NCBI RefSeq assembly: GCF_000282355.1
Contig: NZ_AKJL01000081.1
Location: 1-32,888 of the forward strand
From: Pseudomonas sp. GM49
Lineage (GTDB): Bacteria > Pseudomonadota > Gammaproteobacteria > Pseudomonadales > Pseudomonadaceae
Direction of reading: 5' to 3'
DNA length: 32,888 nt
Shown here piece by piece: positions 16,299-25,839 of this stretch (the stretch's first letter is position 1; every line of letters starts with the position of its first letter). Made by a program: the position numbers and the translations under genes. Under the pieces are notes generated by a model, which saw nothing but the letters and a program-made list of their open reading frames with translations, made no database searches and was not told the DNA's origin.

Positions 16299-16937
16299 AT
16301 GCCAAACAATCTTTCAGCACCCAATGGCCCAGGCAGACCCAAGGATTTGGTCAAGCGCCAGGCAATTCTCGATGCGGCGAAAACGCTGTTTCTGAGTAAG
16401 GGTTATGCCAATACCAGCATGGATGCCGTTGCAGCCGAGGCCGGTGTGTCAAAGCTGACGGTCTATAGCCATTTCAACGACAAGGAGACGCTGTTCTCCG
16501 CCGCCGTGATGGCCAAGTGCGAGGAGCAGTTGCCACCGCTGTTCTTCGAATTGCCGGAAGGTGTGGCAGTGGAAACCGTGCTGCTGAACATCGCGCGCGG
16601 TTTTCATCAGTTGATCAACAGTGATGAGTCCGTGAACCTGCACCGCTTGATGATGACCCTGGGCAGCCAGGATCCTAAGCTGTCGCAGATATTCTTCGAA
16701 GCCGGGCCGGAGCGCATGCTGCATGGCATGGAGCGCCTGTTGATCAAGATCGATGAAAGTGGCGTGTTGCACATCGACAAGCCGCACAACGCGGCCGAGC
16801 ATTTCTTCTGCCTGCTCAAGGGCGCCGGGAATTTCCGCTTGCTGTATGGCTGCGGCGAGCCGCCGGTTGGCGAGGCGGCAGAGAGCCATGTGCAGGAAGT
16901 GGTGGGGTTGTTTATGCGGGCTTATCGGCCTGAGTGA
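16299..16937 (+). CDS. mexL: TetR-family repressor MexL
   Basis: 212 aa. The N-terminal TetR DNA-binding domain is clear: RQAILDAAKTLFLSKGYANT, then the helix-turn-helix MDAVAAEAGVSKLTVYSHF at ~41-59 followed by NDKETLF. The C-terminal ligand domain is helical. ATG 16299 gives MPNNLSAPNGPGRPKDLVK; the frame is open from 16233, but that would start inside the operator palindrome. The ribosome site is weak. It lies divergent to mexJK with a 93-bp spacer, and its length equals what I recall for P. aeruginosa MexL. It probably represses itself and mexJK. Confidence 0.88.
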   Translation: MPNNLSAPNGPGRPKDLVKRQAILDAAKTLFLSKGYANTSMDAVAAEAGVSKLTVYSHFNDKETLFSAAVMAKCEEQLPPLFFELPEGVAVETVLLNIARGFHQLINSDESVNLHRLMMTLGSQDPKLSQIFFEAGPERMLHGMERLLIKIDESGVLHIDKPHNAAEHFFCLLKGAGNFRLLYGCGEPPVGEAAESHVQEVVGLFMRAYRPE

Positions 16938-16971
16938 GCCTGATGGATTGTCGGTAACCGGGCTGACGCCA

Positions 16972-17033
16972 TCGCGAGCAAGCTCGCTCCCACAAGGATT
17001 TCACCATACCTGTGGGAGCGAGCTTGCTCGCGA
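16972..17033. repeat. Compact REPIN between mexL and rsmJ
   Basis: Inverted REP copies at 16972-16995 and 17010-17033 are only 14 bp apart, so this is nearly a single long hairpin. It separates convergent genes and may terminate both. Confidence 0.85.
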
Positions 17034-17049
17034 TTGGGGCGACTAGGTC

Positions 17050-17832
17050 TTAAGGCTTGAGCGCTTTCTTAGGATAGATGTCATACCGACTGGACTTGCC
17101 ATCCAGCGCATGGCTCGGCTTCGGCCCGTCGATGCACGGCGCCTTGCGCGGGCGCTTGACCACCACCCGGTGGCTGGCCAGGGCCAACGCGGCTTCGAGC
17201 AATGCCGGCGCATCCGGGTCATCGCCCACCAGCGGCCGGAACAGGCGCATTTCCTTCTTCACCAGCGCAGTTTTCTCACGGTGCGGGAACATCGGGTCGA
17301 GATAGATCACCTGCGGCGGTTCGCCTTCCCAATTGCGCATCACCTCGATCGAGTTACCCTTGAGCAAGCGCATGCGCGCCACGATCGGCGCCACGTCGAA
17401 ATCTTCCGCGCCACGGGCCAGGCCATCCTCCAGCAAGGCACCAATCAGCGGCTGACGCTCGATCAGGCTCATCTCGCAACCGAGGCTGGCCAGCACGAAC
17501 GCGTCCTTGCCCAGCCCCGCCGTGGCATCCAGTACCCGTGGGCGCACGCCTTGGGCGACGCCAACAGCCTTGGCAATCATCTGCCCGCTGCCACCGCCAT
17601 ACAACCGGCGATGGGCCGCACCGCCCTCGACGAAATCCACCCGCACCGGCCCCGGCGCATCCGGCCCCAGCTGTTGCAACTGCAGCCCCTGGTCACCCAC
17701 CTGCAAGGCAAATTCGCCGTCCGCCACTTGCATCGGCAAGCCCAGGCGCTCGGCCCATTGCTCGGCTTGTGGCTCGAAAGCCGCGTCCAGGGCCTGGACA
17801 TGGATGCGGCAGGCCGCGGGTTGATCAATCAT
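17050..17832 (-). CDS. rsmJ: 16S rRNA (guanine(1516)-N2)-methyltransferase RsmJ
   Basis: SAM-dependent methyltransferase that modifies G1516 of 16S rRNA. 260 aa. Visible motifs: [17 protein letters not shown] (75-91), SAM-binding [19 protein letters not shown] (101-119), the acidic SAM contact IERQP, the catalytic-loop [19 protein letters not shown] (177-195), and [17 protein letters not shown] 17832 begins [13 protein letters not shown]. The ribosome site is poor (GAGCG at ~13 nt). It lies directly beyond mexL, as in P. aeruginosa. No other family matches this motif set. Confidence 0.93.
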   Translation of the reverse strand: MIDQPAACRIHVQALDAAFEPQAEQWAERLGLPMQVADGEFALQVGDQGLQLQQLGPDAPGPVRVDFVEGGAAHRRLYGGGSGQMIAKAVGVAQGVRPRVLDATAGLGKDAFVLASLGCEMSLIERQPLIGALLEDGLARGAEDFDVAPIVARMRLLKGNSIEVMRNWEGEPPQVIYLDPMFPHREKTALVKKEMRLFRPLVGDDPDAPALLEAALALASHRVVVKRPRKAPCIDGPKPSHALDGKSSRYDIYPKKALKP

Positions 17833-17925
17833 CGGAAAACACGCTCAAAAAATTAATGATCGGCAAAAACGGCCGATAACAAAACTATCGAGCATTTTGC
17901 CAGAGCTGAGCGTCGACCGAGAGAA

Positions 17926-18546
17926 ATGTCAGACATTCAACCCACAATCACAGGTTTTATCTCGCCCTACGGCGACTACAACCTGCGAAATACCCAGGCA
18001 CTGAGTGGTGTCAGTCACATCTGGCAGGATTTCTTTGCCCGGGCGCTGGCCGATCAGTCGGGTGATGTGCTGCCTGAATCACTGAATTTCCCACCGGTCG
18101 ATCTCGAAAGCCCGGTCGAGCCGACCGTTGGCAGCGAGCTGCTGGAACACATCGTTTCCCAGCGTGAGTGCGACGTGAAGGACATTCAGGTACGTCCGCC
18201 CGAGCCGCTGTTCCTGCCGATTGCCGAATTCGAAATGGACCTGGCCGACAAACCATTCCCACCGTTCCCGGCGGATGAAATCGTCGCCCAGCAAAAACAG
18301 CAGGCCTTCGAAAGCGGCTGGGTTCGCCCGATCGTATTGAATGCCGATCAGCCGGTGCCGCAAGCCGGTCCTGCCCCGCAACCGCGTCCGCTGCACCTGC
18401 CCATCGCCGAGTTCGAGCTCGACCTGCTCGACAAGCCGTTCCCGCCGTTCTCGCCAGAAGAACTGCGGGAACAACAGAAACAACTCGATTTCGATAACGG
18501 CTGGGCCCGCCCGATCATCCTGCAGAACCTGCGTATCGCCGCCTGA
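17926..18546 (+). CDS. Hypothetical protein with internal 61-residue duplication
   Basis: 206 aa, Pro-rich (PFPPF, PVPQAGPAPQPRP), no signal peptide or membrane segment. Residues ~91-138 and ~152-199 are an internal repeat with a 61-residue period: both contain PLxLPIAEFExDLxDKPFPPF, then eQQKQ, F-(D/E)-x-GW and RPI(V/I)L. The N-terminal ~80 residues differ (SPYGDYNLRNTQALSGVSHIW). The second copy is ~70% identical to the first by eye. I do not recognise the family. Divergent from rsmJ, and convergent with the ICL-like gene 28 bp away. A weak ribosome site (GAGAG) precedes ATG 17926. Codon use matches the neighbours, so it looks a resident gene. Confidence 0.7.
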   Translation: MSDIQPTITGFISPYGDYNLRNTQALSGVSHIWQDFFARALADQSGDVLPESLNFPPVDLESPVEPTVGSELLEHIVSQRECDVKDIQVRPPEPLFLPIAEFEMDLADKPFPPFPADEIVAQQKQQAFESGWVRPIVLNADQPVPQAGPAPQPRPLHLPIAEFELDLLDKPFPPFSPEELREQQKQLDFDNGWARPIILQNLRIAA

Positions 18547-18574
18547 TCCTCAGCCGCGCCCTCTGGCGCATCCC

Positions 18575-19396
18575 TCAGCCTTTGAAGAACTGATTGGCCT
18601 TCTGGTACGGCATCGACCGGGACGTGAAACCGAACGTGCCCGATGTCTGGATTTCCTCGGCGGCGCGAAAAAATTCGCCATACGCCGCCAGTGCGAGCGC
18701 CGAGCCCACGCTGATGCGCTTGACGCCCATTTCACTCAACTGCGCGACCGTCAGCTTCAAACCGCCCGACATCAACACATTCACCGGTTTTGGCGCCACC
18801 GCCCGCACCACCGCCAATACGTCCTCGGCGCTGCGCAGGCCCGGTGCGTAGAGCACGTCGGCACCGGCTTCGGTGAATGCCTGCAAGCGGCGAATGGTGT
18901 CGGCCAGATCGGGATTACCATGCAGGAAGTTTTCGGCCCGGGCAGTCAATGTGAAGGGGAACGGCAGACTGCGGGCGGCCGCGACAGAAGCTTCGATACG
19001 CGCCACAGCGTGATCGAAACAGTAGATCGGGCCTTCTTCGCGGCCGGTGGCATCTTCAATCGAACCACCGACAGCACCGGCCTCAGCCGCGCGCAAAATG
19101 CTTTTGGCGCAATCGGCCGGGTTGTCGGCAAAACCGTTTTCCAGGTCCACGGCAACCGGCAGGTCAGTGGCGGCAACAATCGCCTGAACGTTCAGCAGGG
19201 TATCGTCCAGGGTCAATCCGCCATCGGCACGCCCCTGGGAAAAGGCATAACCGGCACTGGTAGTCGCCAGCGCCTCGAAGCCGAGGCTGGCGAGCATTTT
19301 CGCCGAACCGGCGTCCCACGGATTGGGGATCACAAAAGCCCCGTGGCGTTCGTGAAGGGCTTTGAACGCCTGGGCTCGAAGGGTTTGCGCATCCAT
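18575..19396 (-). CDS. Isocitrate lyase/phosphoenolpyruvate mutase family protein
   Basis: 273 aa TIM-barrel enzyme of the ICL/PEPM superfamily, which makes or breaks C-C or P-C bonds at 2-oxo acids using Mg2+. Visible: FVIPNPWDAGSAKMLASLGF (16-35), TTSAGYAFSQG, the metal-site region LPVAVDLENGFAD, and GGSIEDATGR. The typical ICL/PEPM catalytic Cys motif (KKCGH/GEKTxxCG) is absent, so it is not isocitrate lyase itself. Likely relatives are oxaloacetate decarboxylases, 2-methylisocitrate-lyase-like enzymes and carboxyphosphonoenolpyruvate-mutase-like proteins; the substrate cannot be told. ATG 19396 has AGGAG 9 nt upstream; an upstream frame to 19441 overlaps the DUF72 gene. Third gene of an operon. 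Confidence 0.85.
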   Translation of the reverse strand: MDAQTLRAQAFKALHERHGAFVIPNPWDAGSAKMLASLGFEALATTSAGYAFSQGRADGGLTLDDTLLNVQAIVAATDLPVAVDLENGFADNPADCAKSILRAAEAGAVGGSIEDATGREEGPIYCFDHAVARIEASVAAARSLPFPFTLTARAENFLHGNPDLADTIRRLQAFTEAGADVLYAPGLRSAEDVLAVVRAVAPKPVNVLMSGGLKLTVAQLSEMGVKRISVGSALALAAYGEFFRAAEEIQTSGTFGFTSRSMPYQKANQFFKG

Positions 19397-19427
19397 TGGC
19401 AGGCTCCTGAAGAGGGGGAAATCCGCC

Positions 19428-20288
19428 TCAGAGCAGGCCAAGTTGCTCGATGGCGGGTTCTCTGTATAGCTCAGGCAACGCCGGCAAGCCAGGCAAACGC
19501 AGCATCAGCCTGGCGTGAAAGCGCTGCGCCAGTTTCGCCGCCAGTATGTTGTCGGCCGTGTGCAGGAAGATATACGGCGTGCGGCCTTCTTCGATCCAGA
19601 GCGCGATTTTCTCGACCCAAGGTTCCAGGAACGTATCGTTGGCCTCTAGCGTCGGATGGCCGATAAAACGCACCTGCGGGAATGCCGTGAATGCCGCCGG
19701 ACGCGGTGGCACACGGGGTTTCTTCGATTGCGCATGGAGCACCGAGGGCTCGGTCGACGTGCAACTGAACAGCGCACGGGGATCGAGGCAGATGCGTTCG
19801 ACTCCGCGATCCAGCAGCAGGCGATTGAGCATTCGCTCGCTGTCACCCTTGGCGAAAAAGTCGTCATGCCGCACTTCCACGGCCAGCGGCCGCTGCAGGG
19901 CATCGATAAATCCGGCCAGTTCGGGCAACCGTTGGGGCGTGAAGCTTTTCGACAGCTGCAACCACAGTGGCGACACCCGCTCGCCGAGCGGGCTGAGTAA
20001 TTGCAGGAAGGTCTCGGCGGCGGTCAGCTGTTCGCGCAGGTCACCGCCGTGGCTGATCTCGCCGGGAAACTTGGCGGTGAAACGAAAGTGTTCGGGCATG
20101 GTGTCGGCCCAACGCTGCACGGTGCTCGCAGCCGGGCTCGCGTAGAAGGTCGTGTTGCCTTCTACGGCATTGAATACTCGGGAATAGAGATGGAGAAACT
20201 CAGCTGGCCTGGCGTCCAGCGGATACAGGTAGTCGCGCCAGGCGTTTTCGCTCCACGAGGGACAACCGAGGTAGTACGGCAGCAACAT
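19428..20288 (-). CDS. DUF72 (YecE-like) family protein
   Basis: 286 aa TIM-barrel-like protein of unknown biochemical role. DUF72 hallmarks are seen: YLGCPSWSENAWRDYLYP at the start, FNAVEGNTTFYASP, FRFTAKFPGEISH, PLAVEVRHDDFF, FIGHPTLEAND and the late YIFLHTADNILA. ATG 20288 is fixed by a TGATG overlap with the stop of the upstream small gene, indicating coupled translation. The next gene starts 32 nt downstream. DUF72 is widespread and structurally known, but its activity is not established. Confidence 0.9.
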   Translation of the reverse strand: MLLPYYLGCPSWSENAWRDYLYPLDARPAEFLHLYSRVFNAVEGNTTFYASPAASTVQRWADTMPEHFRFTAKFPGEISHGGDLREQLTAAETFLQLLSPLGERVSPLWLQLSKSFTPQRLPELAGFIDALQRPLAVEVRHDDFFAKGDSERMLNRLLLDRGVERICLDPRALFSCTSTEPSVLHAQSKKPRVPPRPAAFTAFPQVRFIGHPTLEANDTFLEPWVEKIALWIEEGRTPYIFLHTADNILAAKLAQRFHARLMLRLPGLPALPELYREPAIEQLGLL

Positions 20289-20593
20289 CAGATGTACAGG
20301 TCGAGACCCAGCACATCCGCTTCCCAATCGACGAAACCGGCGGTGCTCAGGTAGCTGGCCAGGGCCATCGCCACGCCTTTGCTCATGGCACGGTGGTAAA
20401 GCATGTCTTGCTGACGGGCGGGGAGATTGCTCAGTTTTTGCGCAGAGGCCTTGGCGGCGCGTGCAGCCAGTTGCTCTTCAGTCGGGAATTCCAGCTCGCC
20501 TTCGATATCAATGGCGTCGTCTTCCACCACGCGGCCTGTGCGAGGTTTGCGCTTGATGGGGTAGGACTGAGAGGAAACGCCGTCTATACGCAT
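20288..20593 (-). CDS. Small conserved hypothetical protein, operon leader
   Basis: 101 aa, MRIDGVSSQSYPIKRKPRTG, an acidic segment VVEDDAIDIEGELEF, a helical EEQLAARAAKASAQKLSNLP, then AMSKGVAMALASYLSTAGFV and the ending DLYI. No signal peptide; the C-terminal segment is mildly hydrophobic but not a clear membrane helix. It has a promoter (TTGCGA-17-TAAACT) and overlaps the DUF72 start by 1 nt, so it is the first gene of a three-gene operon. The family is not recognised beyond 'conserved in Pseudomonas'. Confidence 0.75.
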   Translation of the reverse strand: MRIDGVSSQSYPIKRKPRTGRVVEDDAIDIEGELEFPTEEQLAARAAKASAQKLSNLPARQQDMLYHRAMSKGVAMALASYLSTAGFVDWEADVLGLDLYI

Positions 20594-20620
20594 AGCTGCA
20601 TTCTCGGAATCAGTAATGGC

Positions 20621-20649
20621 AGTTTAGTGGCGCATTTCCCACTTCGCAA
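20621..20649 (-). promoter_or_regulatory. Promoter of the small gene-DUF72-ICL operon
   Basis: TTGCGA (20644-20649) and TAAACT (20621-20626) are spaced by exactly 17 bp on the minus strand, 28 nt from the first ATG. The rest of 20650-20740 shows no further element I can support. Confidence 0.55.
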
Positions 20650-20740
20650 ACCGCCGAGTGATAACTAGAACACATAAAAGGCAAAAGGTTTAAAAGCCGG
20701 GGTTAGAAAATGACGATTGACTGCGTCCGATAGATCGCCA

Positions 20741-20802
20741 TCGCGGGCAAGCCCGCTCCCACAGGGTTAGCGATGATCCTGTGGGAGCGGGCTTGCCCGC
20801 GA
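20741..20802. repeat. Compact REPIN, GGGCAAGCCC subtype
   Basis: Inverted REP copies TCGCGGGCAAGCCCGCTCCC (20741-20760) and GGGAGCGGGCTTGCCCGCGA (20783-20802), 22 bp apart. The inner palindrome is GGGCAAGCCC rather than the GAGCAAGCTC seen in most copies here. Confidence 0.85.
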
Positions 20803-20826
20803 TTGAACCAACTCAATCCTGAAAAT

Positions 20827-21501
20827 CTACCGTGCTTTAGGCGTCGCCACTTTGTCGCGTAGATACACCGGCTGAGCCTCGTCGGCCACGATCGCCTCGC
20901 CACGCGCCCAGGCAAATCGCGCCAGGGTCAGCAGGTCTTCGGCATGGGGCAACATGCTTGCGTCCTGCCCGCTAAGGTTTACGGCGATACGCTCGCCATA
21001 ACCCCAACCGGTGCCTGCGCCGAACCATTCGCCGCTGGCATCGGCCGGCAATGCAGCGGACTCCGGCGGCAGGACCGCTTCCGCACCCACCAGGCGCATT
21101 TCCCCCGCCGTTTCGCGGTAGCAACCCCAATACACTTCATCCATCCGCGCATCGATGGCAGCAGCGACCTGACTGGCACCGTGTTCGCGGAACGCACGTT
21201 GCGCCAGCACGGCCAGGTTCGACACCGGCAGCACCGGGCGATCCAGGGCAAACGCCAGGCCTTGCACCACGCCGATGGCGATTCGCACCCCCGTGAAGGC
21301 GCCCGGGCCACGGCCGAACGCGATGGCATCGACCGCTTGCAGGGTGGTCCCGGCATCGGCCAGTAACTGCTGGATCATCGGCAACAGCTTCTGCGCGTGC
21401 AGGCGCGGGATCACCTCGTAATGGCTCGTGACCTTGCCGTCATGCAGCAAGGCAACGGAGCAAGCTTCAGTCGCGGTGTCCAGGGCCAGCAAGGTGCTCA
21501 T
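20827..21501 (-). CDS. tsaB: tRNA threonylcarbamoyladenosine biosynthesis protein TsaB
   Basis: Partner of TsaD and TsaE in transfer of threonylcarbamoyl to A37 of ANN-decoding tRNAs (t6A). 224 aa ASKHA-fold protein. LALDTATEACSVALLHDG (5-22), RLHAQKLLPMIQQLL (33-47) and FGRGPGAFTGVRIAIGVVQG (62-81) are the family motifs. ATG 21501 begins MSTLLALDTA; the frame is open for 20 more codons, but they are outside the fold. It lies downstream of adk on the same strand, as in P. aeruginosa. Confidence 0.95.
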   Translation of the reverse strand: MSTLLALDTATEACSVALLHDGKVTSHYEVIPRLHAQKLLPMIQQLLADAGTTLQAVDAIAFGRGPGAFTGVRIAIGVVQGLAFALDRPVLPVSNLAVLAQRAFREHGASQVAAAIDARMDEVYWGCYRETAGEMRLVGAEAVLPPESAALPADASGEWFGAGTGWGYGERIAVNLSGQDASMLPHAEDLLTLARFAWARGEAIVADEAQPVYLRDKVATPKAR

Positions 21502-21550
21502 CGATGTTTCCGTAAAAGAGGTCAGAAAAAGTGCGTCAGTATAAACAACT

Positions 21551-21570
21551 ACGGCCCGCAAGCGGGCCGT
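21551..21570 (-). terminator. Hairpin between adk and tsaB
   Basis: ACGGCCCGC/GCGGGCCGT is a perfect inverted repeat around AA, 25 nt after the adk stop. On the minus strand it is followed by AGTTGTTTAT, so termination may be partial. Confidence 0.5.
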
Positions 21571-21594
21571 GGATGATGCAGCGGATCAGGTTTT

Positions 21595-22275
<681 letters not shown>

Positions 22276-22448
22276 TCAGATTCGCCTCGTGGGGCCAATC
22301 TCAAAAATAGGGTCGTGACCGCCCAAACGGTCAAAGGCTGATCAAGATACACAGCAGGCTGCGCCCACACAAGACGCCAAAAGTCGGAGAAACCGCTGCC
22401 TCTTGCGACCATTGCGCGCAGTTCCCCAAGTCGCAACCCCATCATTAA

Positions 22449-22511
22449 CTGTCGCCTGACAGCACTTTTCAACCCCTGCTGCGGCGGCATCCGCCTCACC
22501 TGCCGGATGCC
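22449..22511 (-). other. Two hairpins in the ppc-adk spacer
   Basis: GGCATCCG (22486-22493)/CGGATGCC (22504-22511) and CTGTC (22449-22453)/GACAG (22458-22462) fall 20-82 nt after the ppc stop. Neither is followed by a T-run on the minus strand, so termination is uncertain. The 288-bp spacer 22243-22530 has no gene; it probably carries the adk promoter, but I saw no convincing boxes. Confidence 0.4.
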
Positions 22512-22530
22512 TGACCCCACGGCAAAAACC

Positions 22531-25161
22531 TTAGCCGGTGTTACGCAATCCGGCGGCAATCCCCGCGACAGACACCAGCAGGGCCTGTTCTACCGGGCTG
22601 CCCTGCGCCACGTCCTGCACTCGCGAACGGGCCAGCAACTCGGCCTGCAATAGATGAAGCGGGTCGAGGTAGGTGTTGCGCAAGCGGATGAACTCGAGGG
22701 TCGCCGGGCTATGTGCCAGCAGCTGCGACTGCCCGGTCAGGCCGAGAACGATGGTGCACGCCTGCGACAATAGGTCGCGTAAGTGCGCGCCCAATGGCAA
22801 CAGATTCGGCTCCACCAGACGCTCGTCGTAGGACTGTGCAATGTCGGCATCGGCCTTGGCCAGGACCATTTCCAGCATATCGATGCGGGTGCGGAAGAAC
22901 GGCCATTGCTCACGCATCTGCCCCAGCAGTTCGCCTTCGCCACGCTCCAGAGCCTTGCTCAGGGCAGATTCCCAACCCAGCCAGGCTGGGAGCATCAGGC
23001 GTGTCTGGGTCCAGCCGAAGATCCACGGAATCGCCCGCAGGCTTTCGATCCCCCCGGCCCGGCGCTTGGCCGGACGACTGCCCAGCGGCAAACGACCGAG
23101 TTCCTGTTCCGGCGTGGACTGGCGGAAATACTCCACGAACTGCGGGTTTTCCCGCACCACCGCGCGGTAAGCGCTGACACCGTCTGCCGCCAGTTCATCC
23201 ATCAAGTGTCGCCATTCAGGCGTAGGTGGCGGCGGAGGCAGCAACGTCGCTTCAAGCACGGCGGCCAGGTACAGATTGAGGTTTTGTTCGGCGATGTCCG
23301 GCAGGCCGAATTTGAATCGGATCATTTCGCCCTGTTCAGTGGTGCGGAACCGCCCCGCCACCGAACCCGGTGGCTGCGACAGGATCGCCGCGTGGGCCGG
23401 ACCGCCGCCACGCCCCACAGTGCCGCCGCGTCCGTGGAACAACAGCAACTCCACTTGCTGCGCACGGCAGATATCCACCAGTCGCTCCTGCGCCCGGTAC
23501 TGCGCCCAGGCCGCCGCGGTGGTGCCGGCATCCTTGGCTGAATCGGAGTAACCGATCATCACTTCCTGCGGGCCTTGCAGGCGCGAGCGATAGCCCGGCA
23601 ACAGCAGCAGTTTCTCGATCACCGGGCCGGCGTTGTCGAGGTCGGCCAGGGTTTCGAACAGCGGCACCACGCGCATCGGCCGCAGCACACCGGATTCCTT
23701 GAGCAGCAATTGCACGGCCAGCACATCGGAGGCGGCACCGGCCATGGAAATCACATAGGAACCGAGAGACGCCTGCGGTGCAGCGGCGATTTCCCGGCAG
23801 GTCGCCAGCACTTCGGCGGTGTCGGCGGACGGTTTGAAATACGTCGGCAGCAATGGCCGACGGTTGTTCAGTTCGCGCATCAGGAAGGCGATGCGCTCCT
23901 CCTCGCTCCAGTCCTCGTAGCGACCCAGGCCCAGGTAATCGGTGATTTCGGTCATGGCGGCGGTGTGCCGCGACGAGTCCTGGCGCACATCCAGACGAAC
24001 AAGGAACAGACCGAACGTCACTGCCCGGCGCAGGCAATCGAGCAACGGCCCGTCGGCGATCACGCCCATGCCGCATTCATGCAGCGAGTGGTAGCACAGC
24101 TCCAGCGGGTCGAGCAGTTCGCGGTTGTTTTGCAGCACATCGGTCGGTGCCGGTGTGGGCGTCGACAACGAGGTGTGCGCCCAGTTGCGCGTCGCCCGCA
24201 GGCGTTCGCGCAGCTGTTTGAGCACTGCCCGGTAAGGTTCCGCGCTGTCACCCGCCTTGGCCTTCAATTCATCGCTGGCCTGCTGCATCGACAGTTCAGC
24301 GGCAAGGTGATCGACATTCCGCAGGTACAAATCAGCCGCCATCCAGCGCGCCAACAGTAAAACCTCTCGGGTAACCGCCGCCGTCACGTTCGGGTTGCCG
24401 TCGCGGTCGCCGCCCATCCACGAGGCAAAGCGAATCGGTGCGGCCTCCAGTGGCAAGCGCAGGCCGGTGGCGGCGTGCAGGGCCTGGTCGGCCTTGCGCA
24501 GATAATTTGGAATGGCCTGCCACAGTGAATGCTCGATCACCGCGAAACCCCACTTGGCTTCGTCCACCGGCGTCGGACGCGTGCGGCGAATTTCTTCGGT
24601 GTGCCAGGCTTCGGCGATCAGGCGCTGCAAGGTGGTCTTGATCTGCTCGCGCTCGGCACTGGTCAGGTCGCGGTGATCCTGCGCCGCCAGTTGCGCGGCG
24701 ATGGCGTCGTACTTCTGGATCAGCGTGCGACGCGCGACTTCGGTCGGGTGCGCGGTCAGCACCAGTTCAATCTCCAGTCGCCCCAATTGCCGGGCCAGTG
24801 CTTCGGCACCATGACCCTCGGCGCGCAGGCGCGCGAGCAACTCGGGCAACACCCGGGCTTCGAACGGCGCCTGTTGAGTCTCCTCGCGACGGTGAATCAA
24901 CTGGTATTGTTCGGCGATATTGGCCAGGTTGAGAAACTGATTGAACGCCCGCGCTACCGGCAACAGTTCGTCTTCGGTCAGCTGGTTGAGGCTGGCGCTG
25001 AGTTCGGCGTCCATGGAGCCGCGACGGTCAGCCTTGGCGCCCTTGCGGATCTGCTCGATCTTGTCGAGGAAACCGTCGCCATATTGTTCACGAATGGTGT
25101 TGCCCAACAGCTCACCCAACAGGTGAACATCCTCGCGCAAGCGTGCATCAATATCGGTCAT
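22531..25161 (-). CDS. ppc: Phosphoenolpyruvate carboxylase
   Basis: PEP + HCO3- to oxaloacetate + Pi; anaplerotic supply of the TCA cycle. 876 aa, normal length. Catalytic His in [14 protein letters not shown] (H138), metal/PEP region [13 protein letters not shown] (248-260), [11 protein letters not shown] (389-399), the catalytic-lysine motif GYSDSAKD (537-544), and the flexible glycine loop [14 protein letters not shown] (575-588). The C-terminus is LRNTG, matching the conserved RNTG end that binds allosteric effectors. GGAG lies 10 nt before ATG 25161. A 9-bp inverted repeat lies 32 bp upstream. Confidence 0.97.
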   Translation of the reverse strand: MTDIDARLREDVHLLGELLGNTIREQYGDGFLDKIEQIRKGAKADRRGSMDAELSASLNQLTEDELLPVARAFNQFLNLANIAEQYQLIHRREETQQAPFEARVLPELLARLRAEGHGAEALARQLGRLEIELVLTAHPTEVARRTLIQKYDAIAAQLAAQDHRDLTSAEREQIKTTLQRLIAEAWHTEEIRRTRPTPVDEAKWGFAVIEHSLWQAIPNYLRKADQALHAATGLRLPLEAAPIRFASWMGGDRDGNPNVTAAVTREVLLLARWMAADLYLRNVDHLAAELSMQQASDELKAKAGDSAEPYRAVLKQLRERLRATRNWAHTSLSTPTPAPTDVLQNNRELLDPLELCYHSLHECGMGVIADGPLLDCLRRAVTFGLFLVRLDVRQDSSRHTAAMTEITDYLGLGRYEDWSEEERIAFLMRELNNRRPLLPTYFKPSADTAEVLATCREIAAAPQASLGSYVISMAGAASDVLAVQLLLKESGVLRPMRVVPLFETLADLDNAGPVIEKLLLLPGYRSRLQGPQEVMIGYSDSAKDAGTTAAAWAQYRAQERLVDICRAQQVELLLFHGRGGTVGRGGGPAHAAILSQPPGSVAGRFRTTEQGEMIRFKFGLPDIAEQNLNLYLAAVLEATLLPPPPPTPEWRHLMDELAADGVSAYRAVVRENPQFVEYFRQSTPEQELGRLPLGSRPAKRRAGGIESLRAIPWIFGWTQTRLMLPAWLGWESALSKALERGEGELLGQMREQWPFFRTRIDMLEMVLAKADADIAQSYDERLVEPNLLPLGAHLRDLLSQACTIVLGLTGQSQLLAHSPATLEFIRLRNTYLDPLHLLQAELLARSRVQDVAQGSPVEQALLVSVAGIAAGLRNTG

Positions 25162-25192
25162 CAGCAGATCTCCAGCAAAAAATCCGGGCGGC

Positions 25193-25229
25193 TAAGAACC
25201 TAGAGAGTGCCGCTCCAGACAGGTTCTTA
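25193..25229. promoter_or_regulatory. 9-bp inverted repeat upstream of ppc
   Basis: TAAGAACCT (25193-25201) and AGGTTCTTA (25221-25229) are perfect inverted repeats separated by 19 bp, between ppc and the divergent small gene. They could be an operator or a leader hairpin of ppc. No sigma-70 promoter of good quality was recognised in 25162-25362. Confidence 0.45.
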
Positions 25230-25362
25230 CAAGCAAGACGACGAAGGGCCTTCAAACCCTGCCTGTTGAAGCTAGTCTGAAGATAAGCCTTACAACGGCT
25301 ATCACCGGCCAATGCCGGACACTCACCCAGCCTGCCACGAGCGGGAGCGTAATGAGGTCAAT

Positions 25363-25707
25363 ATGAAAATCCGCGAGCTTGCCCACCACTGGGAAGAAAG
25401 CGCCAAGGGGCGCCTGACCGACACCGGGTACTCGATTCATCTGGACGTGGAGTCTGCCGCACGGCTGGCCGCGCTCGTCGAGATGTACCCCAAGCGGCAT
25501 CCCGAAGAACTGCTCGGCGACCTGATCGGCGCCGCGCTGGAAGAGCTGGAAAGAAGCTTCCCTTACGTCAAAGGTTCGACCGTGGTCGCCACCGATGAAG
25601 AAGGCGATCCGCTGTACGAAGACATCGGGCCGACCCCGCGTTTTCTCGCGTTGTCCCGTCGGCATCTGCACGATTTGTCGATGCCTGAGGACAAACAAAA
25701 ACACTGA
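25363..25707 (+). CDS. Conserved Pseudomonas protein (PA3688-type, sometimes labelled 'pilin assembly protein')
   Basis: 114 aa, soluble and acidic. It begins MKIRELAHHWEESAKGRLTD, continues YSIHLDVESAARLAALVEMY, then a helix RHPEELLGDLIGAALEELER, and ends with DPLYEDIGPTPRFLALSRRH. GAGG sits 5 nt before ATG 25363. Divergent from ppc with a 201-bp spacer. I recall the 'pilin assembly' label from automatic annotations but know no experiment behind it; the middle resembles a small ribbon-helix-helix-like or helical module, which is speculation. No pilus gene is nearby. Confidence 0.8.
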   Translation: MKIRELAHHWEESAKGRLTDTGYSIHLDVESAARLAALVEMYPKRHPEELLGDLIGAALEELERSFPYVKGSTVVATDEEGDPLYEDIGPTPRFLALSRRHLHDLSMPEDKQKH

Positions 25708-25720
25708 GCTTCCACAGAGC

Positions 25721-25814
25721 CTGTGGGAGCGAGCTTGCTCGCGATGGCGGTGTGTCAGACAACACATGTGTTGAATATTCAGCCGTCATCGCGAGCAAGC
25801 TCGCTCCCACAGGG
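25721..25814. repeat. REPIN between the small conserved gene and the one-TM gene
   Basis: Inverted REP copies at 25721-25744 and 25789-25814. The 44-bp loop (beginning TGGCGGTGTGTCAGACAACA) is clearly related to the loop of the REPIN at 27119-27213, so the two are copies of one full REPIN. Confidence 0.88.
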
Positions 25815-25839
25815 GGACTTTGATAGCCACAGATCTGGT

